Origin: an uncultured Acidimicrobium sp.
GTDB lineage: Bacteria > Actinomycetota > Acidimicrobiia > Acidimicrobiales > Ilumatobacteraceae
Length of the DNA stretch: 5,618 nucleotides
Direction: 5' to 3'
Assembly (NCBI GenBank): GCA_903853285.1
Contig: CAINTF010000265.1
Location: 1 to 5,618, forward strand
The first letter of the stretch is position 1, and each line of letters begins with the position of its first letter. Below are positions 1 to 5,449 of this stretch, one piece after another. A program made the position numbers and the translations under genes. The notes below the pieces were generated by a model. That model did no database searches, was not told where the DNA came from, and was given only the letters and a program-made list of their open reading frames with translations.

Positions 1-641
1 CCAATCATGTGGGGGGCAAGCCACGCCATGACTCGCAAATCTTTACGTACGAGTGCCGAAACAGTTGGTCTTTGTACTTTGACAACTACTTCTTCGCCGG
101 TGATCAACGTGGCTAAGTGAACCTGAGCAATTGATGCAGCGGCAAGTGGGGTGGTCTCAAACTTACTAAAGACATCACCAATGCGAGCTCCAAGGTCCTC
201 TTCGATGACTCGCTTCGCTTCTTCAAATGAAAATGGTGGAACTTGGTCGCGACAGAGTTTGAATTCGTTGACGAGTTCGACTGGGAACAACCCTTCACCA
301 CTCGAAATGATTTGACCAAGCTTGATGTAGGTAGAGCCAAGACGCTCGACAGCTTTGCGCATACGAAATGAAATGAATGCACGTGATGCTTCAGGAGTCT
401 CAAACTTCTTGCGCTTCTTGTTAATAAACCAAGGCAAGAGAGCCTTACTGAGAACAAATACAACAGTGATCAGTCGAGCAATTGGTGGAATCTTTGTTGG
501 TTTCGTGAGCACCGGCACTTCGCGCTGAGCGGCTGCACGCAAAGCAACAGCCGATTTTTGCCACTTGATGTTGTCGAGTTGCAGAATCCATGGCGAGTTT
601 TGGTCAAACGCGCCCCAGTCAGTGTCGGGAGTAAAAGTCAC
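1..641 (-). CDS. UbiB/AarF (ABC1) family atypical kinase-like protein, 5' part only
   Basis: The visible part is 213 residues and continues past the left edge. UbiB/AarF/ABC1 proteins are atypical protein-kinase-like ATPases, linked to isoprenoid-quinone or lipid metabolism at the membrane. Hallmarks seen are the KxGQ motif (KLGQ, residues 107-110), the alanine-rich loop that replaces the kinase glycine loop (LAAASIAQVH, about 166-175), and the ATP-site lysine in VVVKVQRP (Lys188). The distal ExD and DFG-like motifs lie outside the window. Residues 54-71 are hydrophobic and may touch the membrane. I chose the GTG start at 639-641 because its GTGA overlaps the stop of cysQ by 4 bases and no ATG lies upstream of residue 94. 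This implies translational coupling as the last visible gene of the operon. The family call is firm; the substrate is unknown, and a role in quinone synthesis in this organism would be inference. Confidence 0.9.
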   Translation of the reverse strand, partial: MTFTPDTDWGAFDQNSPWILQLDNIKWQKSAVALRAAAQREVPVLTKPTKIPPIARLITVVFVLSKALLPWFINKKRKKFETPEASRAFISFRMRKAVERLGSTYIKLGQIISSGEGLFPVELVNEFKLCRDQVPPFSFEEAKRVIEEDLGARIGDVFSKFETTPLAAASIAQVHLATLITGEEVVVKVQRPTVSALVRKDLRVMAWLAPHMI

Positions 642-1429
642 CCGTCAATTCTGCCCGCGCGAAGCGCGTCTACAACTTGGTGTGCCAAATGTTGTTGGCA
701 AACGATGAAGTCGGGGAGCCAGGTGTCACGCATGTTGTATATAAGAGGTGTTCCGTCGATGCGACTTGTAAATAACCCGGCGGCTTGAGCAACCACCATT
801 GGTGCGGCTGAATCCCATTGATGCATGCCGCCCTCATGGACGTAAATATCGGTTTCTCCCAGCACCACTGCCATTGCTTTGGCGCCAGCCGAACCGAGAC
901 GCGCAACTTCACAGTCAAGAGCCTGGGCCACGATGATCGCGGCATCAGTCGCGCGATTTCGTGAGACGACTAGTCGGGGTTTGCCTTCGTGTCGAGGTGG
1001 TGTTGGCGGCGGTGTGCCTGTCGAGAGAACCATGCCGAAAGCGGGAAGTGCAACTGCGCCTGCGGTGAGCATGCCTTCATTAGATGGAGCACCACTTGAG
1101 TCTTTGCGCTCCCACAATGCAATGTGCACAGCCCAATCAGCACGATCGAATTCTGAATATTCCTGTGTGCCGTCGAGCGGGTCAATGATCCAAACGCGAT
1201 CAGCGGTTAATCGATTGGAGTCGTCGGCGGCTTCTTCGGAAAGGATTGCATCATCAGGTCGGTGCTCGGCAAATGCTTCATCGAGAAATCGCTGTGCCGC
1301 GGCGTCACCGACATCCTTGGCCAACCATGTGGATGCGCCATCGTTGTAGAGACGCTCGCGCACTGCAAGCAGGCGCTTGCCGGTTTCTTCTGCTAAAAAA
1401 TGTGCAAGCTCGTGATCGTCGAACTTCAC
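638..1429 (-). CDS. cysQ: 3'(2'),5'-bisphosphate nucleotidase CysQ (inositol monophosphatase superfamily)
   Basis: This complete protein of 263 residues is expected to dephosphorylate 3'-phosphoadenosine 5'-phosphate to AMP in the cytoplasm, clearing a by-product of sulfate assimilation and sulfotransferase reactions. Mycobacterial CysQ homologues also act on inositol phosphates. The metal-dependent phosphatase motifs are in order: an SEE acid pair in ILSEEAADD (about 62-70), the DPLDGT signature (83-88) preceded by VWII, and the C-terminal WDSAAP motif (205-210) in a GSAGAKAMAVV...GGMHQWDSAAP context very like Mycobacterium CysQ. A proline-rich loop lies at about 139-146. The start is GTG, with GTGA overlapping the stop of the upstream membrane-protein gene by 4 bases. 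The downstream kinase-like gene is coupled the same way. The family assignment is strong; the preferred substrate within the family is not proven by sequence. Confidence 0.93.
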   Translation of the reverse strand: MKFDDHELAHFLAEETGKRLLAVRERLYNDGASTWLAKDVGDAAAQRFLDEAFAEHRPDDAILSEEAADDSNRLTADRVWIIDPLDGTQEYSEFDRADWAVHIALWERKDSSGAPSNEGMLTAGAVALPAFGMVLSTGTPPPTPPRHEGKPRLVVSRNRATDAAIIVAQALDCEVARLGSAGAKAMAVVLGETDIYVHEGGMHQWDSAAPMVVAQAAGLFTSRIDGTPLIYNMRDTWLPDFIVCQQHLAHQVVDALRAGRIDG

Positions 1430-1743
1430 GAAATACTGCGCCCAAGATCGATGGCTGCGCGAACTGCTTCACGTACTGCGTCTTCATTGGCGCCGGACGT
1501 AATGAGTGCTGAAACTCGTTTCTCGAGTTGTTCGGCTGCCACTTCGTCAAACGCATCGATGTGCTTGTTGGTTGAGATGGTGGATGCAGTGAGAAGTACG
1601 ACTGCTGCGATAGAAGTAACAAGACCGATAGCGATGATGCCACCGTTGTTGTTGGAAACAATGCTGGTCACGATGATGCCAGCAATACCTGCTACGAAGA
1701 TTGCAGCACACATGATGCGGATGCGCTTCAGAGCGGTATTCAT
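1426..1743 (-). CDS. Small membrane protein with two transmembrane helices, function unknown
   Basis: This protein has 105 residues. A short basic N-terminus (KRIR) is followed by two hydrophobic helices at about residues 11-29 and 35-54, joined by a tight NNNGG turn. A charged cytoplasm-type tail of about 50 residues contains a predicted amphipathic helix pair around EQLEKRVSALITSGANEDAVREA. The tail resembles short C-terminal segments of uncharacterised actinobacterial membrane proteins as I remember them; I cannot assign a named domain. The gene starts 20 bases after the ettA stop and ends in a 4-base overlap with cysQ, so it is almost certainly co-transcribed and translated with both. No convincing Shine-Dalgarno precedes the ATG. 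The reading frame is well supported by this tight packing; the function is not known. Confidence 0.8.
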   Translation of the reverse strand: MNTALKRIRIMCAAIFVAGIAGIIVTSIVSNNNGGIIAIGLVTSIAAVVLLTASTISTNKHIDAFDEVAAEQLEKRVSALITSGANEDAVREAVRAAIDLGRSIS

Positions 1744-1763
1744 ACTGTTTGTATCGTATTGCG

Positions 1764-3440
1764 TTATCGCGAAAGTGGCTTGTACTTAATACGCCTTGGT
1801 TGATCGGCTGCGCCACCCAATTCCTTTTTACGCCATGCCTCGTAGTCGGTGAAGTTGCCTTCAAACCAACGCACTTGGCTGTCGCCTTCGAAGGCCAACA
1901 CGTGTGTCGCAATACGGTCGAGGAACCAACGATCGTGAGAGATCACCACAACGCAACCAGGAAATGATTCGAGAGCGATCTCGAGGGCACGCAATGTGTC
2001 AACGTCGAGATCGTTTGTCGGTTCGTCGAGCAACAGCAAGTTGCCGGCTTTTTTGAGCATCTTTGCCAAGTGCACGCGATTGCGCTCACCACCCGACAAA
2101 TCACCGACGCGCTTTTGTTGGTCGGAGCCCTTGAAGTTGAAACTTGCAACATATGCACGTCCGTGAATTTCGCGTCCACCAACTTTGAGCGTTTCTGCTC
2201 CGTCTGTGATTTCCTCATAGACAGAAGCATCTGGGTTGAGTGTGTCGCGACTTTGATCGACATAGCTCATCTGCACGGTGTCGCCAATAGTGATTGTGCC
2301 CGTGTCGGGCGCTTCTTGACCGCTCAACATATTGAACAGTGTTGTTTTACCTGCACCGTTCGGTCCGATGATTCCAACGATGCCAGCAGGTGGAAGCGAG
2401 AACGAAAGATTTTCAATCAACAGTCGATCGCCAAAACCTTTGCTGAGATCTTTGACTTCGATAACAGTTCCACCCAAGCGTGGACCAGCAGGAATTGCGA
2501 TCTCGAGTTTGTCTGGACCGTTGTCGGCTGCTTGTGCTTCGGCGTGCAACTTGTCGTACGCCGCAAGTCGCGCTTTACCTTTTGACTGGCGAGCCTTTGG
2601 CGCCATGCGCACCCATTCGAGCTCGCGTTGCAATGTGCGCTTGCGTGCGTCGTTAGATTTTTCTTCTCGACCAAGACGCTCTTGTTTTTGCTCAAGCCAA
2701 CTGGTGTAGTTGCCAGAGAATGGAATACCGCGCCCACGATCCAACTCCAAAATCCACTTGGCAACGTTGTCGAGGAAATAGCGGTCGTGGGTAATTGCTA
2801 CGACAGTGCCTGGATAATCCTGCAAGAAACGCTCGAGCCAATCAACGCTCTCAGCATCCAAGTGGTTGGTTGGTTCGTCCAAGAGCAACAAGTCGGGTCG
2901 GCTGAGCAACAAGCGGCAAAGTGCGACGCGACGTCGTTCTCCACCAGAAAGTTTTGTGACATCAGCATCATTCGGTGGGCATCGCAATGCATCCATCGCG
3001 ATTTCGACGTTGCGTTCGAGTGCCCACGCATCGGCTGCTTGAATTTTTGCTTCGAGGTCTGCTTGTAGTGCGCCAACTTTGTCAAAGTCGGCATCTGGCT
3101 CACCCCACATTGCAGTGACTTCTTCGTAGCGCGCGAGTAGGTCACGAATCGGCGCAACACCGTCCATCACATTGCCGAGCACATCTTTTGCTGGGTCAAG
3201 TTTCGGTTCTTGTTCAAGAATTCCAACGCTGAAGCCAGGAGTGAGTCGTGCTTCGCCGGTGTAGCCGTCATCGGTGCCGGCCATGATCCGCAACAGGCTC
3301 GATTTACCGCTGCCGTTAGATCCGATCACACCGATTTTTGCGCCAGGGTAGAAAGACAGCGAGATGTCCTCAAGGACAGTGCGATCTGGGGGATAGAACC
3401 GAGCCAGTTTGTAACAGGTATAAATAAATTCAGCAGCCAT
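1764..3440 (-). CDS. ettA: Energy-dependent translational throttle protein EttA (ABC-F ATPase)
   Basis: This complete protein of 558 residues is the usual length for EttA. ABC-F proteins carry two ATPase domains and no membrane domain; EttA binds the ribosomal E site and gates entry into elongation according to the ATP/ADP state. Domain 1 has Walker A GSNGSGKS (40-47), signature LSGGERR (164-170), Walker B LLLLDEP with catalytic Glu189, and switch His218. The arm segment lies at about 95-140. The interdomain linker (P-site tRNA interaction motif) lies at about 245-320, rich in Arg, Lys and Glu. Domain 2 has Walker A GPNGAGKT (359-366), LSGGE (448-452), Walker B with Glu473, and His502. The N-terminus (EFIYTCYKLARFYP) and the C-terminal RRIKYKPL are typical of EttA rather than Uup or antibiotic-resistance ABC-F proteins. 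It starts at an ATG behind a weak AGG and probably heads the minus-strand operon. Confidence 0.95.
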   Translation of the reverse strand: MAAEFIYTCYKLARFYPPDRTVLEDISLSFYPGAKIGVIGSNGSGKSSLLRIMAGTDDGYTGEARLTPGFSVGILEQEPKLDPAKDVLGNVMDGVAPIRDLLARYEEVTAMWGEPDADFDKVGALQADLEAKIQAADAWALERNVEIAMDALRCPPNDADVTKLSGGERRRVALCRLLLSRPDLLLLDEPTNHLDAESVDWLERFLQDYPGTVVAITHDRYFLDNVAKWILELDRGRGIPFSGNYTSWLEQKQERLGREEKSNDARKRTLQRELEWVRMAPKARQSKGKARLAAYDKLHAEAQAADNGPDKLEIAIPAGPRLGGTVIEVKDLSKGFGDRLLIENLSFSLPPAGIVGIIGPNGAGKTTLFNMLSGQEAPDTGTITIGDTVQMSYVDQSRDTLNPDASVYEEITDGAETLKVGGREIHGRAYVASFNFKGSDQQKRVGDLSGGERNRVHLAKMLKKAGNLLLLDEPTNDLDVDTLRALEIALESFPGCVVVISHDRWFLDRIATHVLAFEGDSQVRWFEGNFTDYEAWRKKELGGAADQPRRIKYKPLSR

Positions 3441-3448
3441 GACGCCTA

Positions 3449-3490
3449 CAAACTAGTGGCAACACCGGACTGTGGGGCAGTGCTAGTTTG
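3449..3490. promoter_or_regulatory. Inverted repeat in the ettA / PuuD-like divergent spacer
   Basis: The perfect 8-base arms CAAACTAG (3449-3456) and CTAGTTTG (3483-3490) are separated by 26 bases. Each arm contains TAGTTT reading outward, which fits the loose actinobacterial -10 pattern TANNNT. On the minus strand this box lies 9 bases before the ettA ATG. On the plus strand it lies about 60 bases before the ATG of the PuuD-like gene. The repeat may therefore be a pair of divergent -10 elements or an operator shared by both genes. No good -35 hexamers accompany it, and the repeat is short enough to occur by chance. Confidence 0.3.
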
Positions 3491-3534
3491 GAAACTGTTC
3501 GGGAGAGAGTTTTTTCCGTTTACAGACACACCTC

Positions 3535-3541
3535 AAAGGGG
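3535..3541 (+). promoter_or_regulatory. Ribosome binding site of the PuuD-like gene
   Basis: AAAGGGG lies 10 bases before the ATG at 3552 and is the clearest Shine-Dalgarno-like sequence in the window. It decides the start: the same frame is open further upstream, but that extension would run through the beginning of ettA and encodes nothing like the family. Confidence 0.6.
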
Positions 3542-3551
3542 ATTATTGAAC

Positions 3552-4307
3552 ATGGAACTTCTATCGCAGGACTACCTATATAGCTTCGGCTTCCGTTGGC
3601 TGCACATTCTCGTCGGCATTGCCTGGATTGGTTTGCTCTACTACTTCAACTTGGTGCAAGTACCAGGTTTGGCCGCTTATGGCGATGAAGGCAAAGCACG
3701 CAACATCACGATCGACAAGATTGCACGTCGCGCACTGTGGTGGTTTCGTTGGGCCGCAATTGCAACCCTTGCGACTGGCCTCTTGATCACTGGTCAGAAG
3801 GATTATTGGAACAACTTCATGAACGGTTCGGCATCGGGCAATGGGCACGACGTCGCAATTTCGGTCGGAATGGCACTCGGAATCTTGATGGCTGCCAATG
3901 TTTGGATGATCATTTGGAAGAACCAAAAAGTTGTGCTTGCAAACGTTGTCAACGTATTGGGTGGCGGCGAAGCGAATGCTGATGCCCCAACTGCAGGACG
4001 CAAAGCACTCTTGGCCTCACGTCAAAACATGATCTTCTCTGTGTCGATGTTGTTCTTCATGGTTGGATCCGCACACTTTTACAGCGGCGCATTTGGTGAT
4101 GCAACGAGCAGCAATGCACGCATGTTTTTCACCATCGCAATTGTGATTATTGCTTTGCTTGAACTCAATGCAATTGGAATCTTTGGTGGCATCAAGGCCG
4201 GCAACAAGATGTTGTGGATGTACGAGAGCCACAAAAATGCACTCATCACTTCAGGAGTGTTGTGGTTGGTGTTGTGGATTCTTTCCGAGGTATTGCTCGG
4301 TAAGTAA
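3552..4307 (+). CDS. Urate hydroxylase PuuD-like integral membrane protein (Urate_ox_N domain), no cytochrome c domain
   Basis: This protein has 251 residues and about six transmembrane helices (roughly 11-33, 63-81, 100-123, 160-178, 190-212 and 228-248). It matches the membrane domain of PuuD, the bacterial urate hydroxylase that oxidises urate to 5-hydroxyisourate and passes electrons to a cytochrome c. Family-like stretches are RWLHILVGIAWIGLLYYFNL near the N-terminus, NVWMIIWKNQK (116-126) and ASRQNM...MLFFMVGSAHF (155-176). Intramembrane or edge histidines that could bind metal or haem are His18, His99, His175 and His227. Full-length PuuD proteins carry a C-terminal cytochrome c domain with CxxCH; this one stops right after the last helix, so its electron acceptor and even its urate activity are uncertain. 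No purine-catabolism gene is visible nearby. Family membership is well supported; the enzymatic function is inference, so no gene symbol is given. Confidence 0.82.
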   Translation: MELLSQDYLYSFGFRWLHILVGIAWIGLLYYFNLVQVPGLAAYGDEGKARNITIDKIARRALWWFRWAAIATLATGLLITGQKDYWNNFMNGSASGNGHDVAISVGMALGILMAANVWMIIWKNQKVVLANVVNVLGGGEANADAPTAGRKALLASRQNMIFSVSMLFFMVGSAHFYSGAFGDATSSNARMFFTIAIVIIALLELNAIGIFGGIKAGNKMLWMYESHKNALITSGVLWLVLWILSEVLLGK

Positions 4308-4332
4308 ACGTTTAGCTGTTTTCAGTACTTCA

Positions 4333-4375
4333 GAAAGCCGGTCTCACTTAACTGTGAGATCGGCTTTCATATTTT
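4333..4375 (+). terminator. Strong hairpin terminator at the convergent gene ends
   Basis: A 15-base-pair stem is formed by 4333-4347 and 4354-4368, with one G-T pair and a 6-base loop (TTAACT). On the plus strand it is followed by the T-rich ATATTTT, giving an intrinsic terminator for the PuuD-like gene 25 bases after its stop. The loop and right arm encode the last codons of the convergent cupredoxin gene, whose stop codon (4344-4346) lies in the left arm. The minus-strand exit has only a short T-run, so termination in that direction is less clear. Confidence 0.85.
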
Positions 4376-4736
4376 GATGACCAGGTACTGTGCACATCAG
4401 GACATAAGTTCCAGCTGCAAGTGTCACTGAACCGCTGTCAATCGCGCCCTTTTTGTTGACCTTGAGTTCAAAACCACTGACCTTCGTTCCGTCTTGCACG
4501 ACAACGAGAGTGTGGCGAATGGTGTCGTCATTGACATATCCAATTTCGGTATCTCCAGCAGCGACTTCGTAGCTCGTTTTGTCGAACTTGAGGCCGGCAA
4601 TAGCGCGCACCTCGAGATCAGTTGTGGCTGGCAAAGTTTCGGCCGGTGCGGATGACGTGCTCGAGCAAGCAGGAAGCGCCATACTCAGCGCGACAAGGGA
4701 CGTGAGTGCAAATGAACTTTTGGCAAATCGGATCAT
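4344..4736 (-). CDS. Cupredoxin (plastocyanin/azurin-like) copper lipoprotein
   Basis: This protein has 130 residues. A signal peptide (basic MIRFAK, hydrophobic 7-20) ends in a lipobox-like LPAC with Cys24 as the expected lipidated residue, so the protein should be anchored on the outer face of the cytoplasmic membrane. A Ser/Ala/Thr-rich tether (25-40) leads into a single cupredoxin domain. All four type 1 copper ligands are visible: His75 in RHTLVV, then Cys115, His120 and Met123 in CTVPGHQNM. It is therefore a one-electron carrier or a periplasmic-side copper protein. Proline at -2 of the lipobox is slightly unusual. It converges on the PuuD-like gene and shares the terminator hairpin; its promoter is back to back with that of kgd. 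The start ATG has no Shine-Dalgarno but a -10 box 6 bases upstream. The redox partner is unknown. Confidence 0.9.
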   Translation of the reverse strand: MIRFAKSSFALTSLVALSMALPACSSTSSAPAETLPATTDLEVRAIAGLKFDKTSYEVAAGDTEIGYVNDDTIRHTLVVVQDGTKVSGFELKVNKKGAIDSGSVTLAAGTYVLMCTVPGHQNMKADLTVK

Positions 4737-4742
4737 CCGAAC

Positions 4743-4748
4743 ATAATA
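4743..4748 (-). promoter_or_regulatory. -10 box of the cupredoxin gene, probable leaderless start
   Basis: On the minus strand the sequence reads TATTAT, six bases (GTTCGG), then the ATG. That spacing puts the transcription start at or next to the A of the start codon, so the mRNA would have no leader. The absence of any ribosome binding site agrees. The -35 position at 17-base spacing is TCAAGA, a poor match to TTGACA. Confidence 0.6.
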
Positions 4749-4750
4749 AC

Positions 4751-4773
4751 GGTCAAGATGCAGGGTCTTGATC
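4751..4773. repeat. Inverted repeat covering the cupredoxin -35/spacer region, possible operator
   Basis: The 8-base arms GGTCAAGA (4751-4758) and TCTTGATC (4766-4773) pair with one G-T mismatch around a 7-base centre. They lie immediately upstream of the TATTAT -10 box on the minus strand, across the expected -35 and spacer. This is where a repressor, or an activator of MerR type, would bind. A copper- or redox-responsive regulator is a guess from the gene it controls. Confidence 0.4.
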
Positions 4774-4851
4774 GGTCGAACCCAGCAGGGAGATGTACTG
4801 TGTCACACCGTGCCACAACGCGCCGCGCCATATCGCACAAGCGGTTCGGAG

Positions 4852-4857
4852 TACAAT
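4852..4857 (+). promoter_or_regulatory. -10 box of kgd, probable leaderless start
   Basis: TACAAT is followed by seven bases (AAACGCG) and the ATG at 4865, the arrangement expected of a leaderless actinobacterial transcript. No Shine-Dalgarno precedes the ATG. No recognisable -35 hexamer is present at 16-18 bases, which is common for TANNNT promoters. This box settles the start at 4865 in preference to the upstream in-frame ATG at 4793. Confidence 0.65.
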
Positions 4858-4864
4858 AAACGCG

Positions 4865-5449
4865 ATGCTTGACCGCCCTCAACCCGAGGAATTTGGCGCC
4901 AACTCTTGGCTCGTCGAAGAGATGTATGAGCAGTATCGCAATGACCCAGCCTCGGTCGGCGCAACATGGCAAGAGTTTTTTAGCGATTTTCGCCCAGCCG
5001 GTTCTCCGCGTGTTGACAACACTGCCGAAATTTTACGCCCACTGTTATTGCCACCCGAAGATGTAGACGGTCGAATCGCTCAGCCTGTCAAACCAGTAGC
5101 GACGTCGCCAGGGGTTGAGCCACCTGCACCGCGCATCATTGCGCCTACCGAGATCTTGGCCGACCCAGCACCAGAACCTTTGCGCGGAGTTCCAGCAGCG
5201 ATAGCAACCAATATGGAACGCAGCTTGGCAGTACCGACTGCAACAAGCTTTCGTAATGTTCCTGCCAAGTTGCTTGAGGTGAATCGCAAGGTCATCAACA
5301 ACTATCGCGGGCGCACTGGTCAGGGCAAAGTCAGTTTCACGCATCTCATTGGTTACGCAGTTGTTCGTGCCATCGCCGATGCTGTGCCAAACATGAAAAA
5401 TTCGTACATGTACTCCAACGTTGATTTATACTGCAGCTCATACATATAG
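4865..5449 (+). CDS. kgd: Multifunctional 2-oxoglutarate decarboxylase/dehydrogenase (Kgd/OdhA), N-terminal fragment broken at ~5407
   Basis: Actinobacterial Kgd is a protein of about 1,200 residues that joins a short N-terminal segment, an E2-like succinyltransferase domain and the thiamine-diphosphate E1 domain of the 2-oxoglutarate dehydrogenase complex in the TCA cycle. Only about 181 genuine residues are present. The N-terminal segment (GANSWLVEEMYEQYRNDP, about 11-28, then TWQEFFSDF) is followed by a Pro/Ala-rich linker (about 43-105). The start of the E2-like domain (LRGVPAAIATNMERSLAVPTATSFRNVPAKLL onward to VSFTHLIGYAVVRA and PNMKNSY) comes next. After Tyr181 (5405-5407) homology ends abruptly; the last 13 codons to the TAG at 5447 are unrelated sequence read out of its proper frame. 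The whole E1 domain and most of the E2 domain are missing. The start at 4865 is preferred on promoter spacing and family length. The broken 3' end is most likely an assembly or amplification chimera rather than a natural mutation. Confidence 0.88.
   Translation: MLDRPQPEEFGANSWLVEEMYEQYRNDPASVGATWQEFFSDFRPAGSPRVDNTAEILRPLLLPPEDVDGRIAQPVKPVATSPGVEPPAPRIIAPTEILADPAPEPLRGVPAAIATNMERSLAVPTATSFRNVPAKLLEVNRKVINNYRGRTGQGKVSFTHLIGYAVVRAIADAVPNMKNSYMYSNVDLYCSSYI

Noticed and set aside
113..463. Minus-strand open frame of 116 codons within the UbiB-like gene
   Set aside because: It is a shifted frame of the UbiB-like coding sequence, which has clear KxGQ and Ala-rich-loop motifs; the shadow frame has none.
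1009..1019. Proline-rich loop in CysQ as a possible inserted repeat element
   Set aside because: CysQ homologues vary in length and are proline-rich at this loop; the flanks keep frame and there are no target duplications or repeats.
879..1349. Plus-strand open frame of 156 codons opposite cysQ
   Set aside because: It is antisense to a gene with intact catalytic motifs, and shows Ser/Arg-rich low-information sequence without any domain.
2070..2585. Plus-strand open frames opposite ettA (up to 171 codons)
   Set aside because: They are antisense shadows of a highly conserved ABC-F gene, with no ribosome binding site or recognisable domain.
3210..3551. In-frame upstream extension of the PuuD-like gene to an ATG at 3210
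   Set aside because: It would run over the first 230 bases of ettA, gives no family-like sequence, and the ATG at 3552 has a good ribosome binding site and starts just before the first family helix.
4749..4756. TTGACC on the minus strand as the -35 box of the cupredoxin promoter
   Set aside because: It ends only 2 bases from the TATTAT box, far too close to act as its -35 element.
4793..4864. Upstream ATG at 4793 as the start of kgd
   Set aside because: The 24 extra residues do not resemble Kgd N-termini, and a -10 box lies inside this stretch, 7 bases before the ATG at 4865.
5408..5449. The last 13 codons of the kgd frame up to the TAG as a natural C-terminus
   Set aside because: They have no family resemblance and overlap, out of frame, a much better repeat-protein reading frame; the stop is a by-product of the junction.
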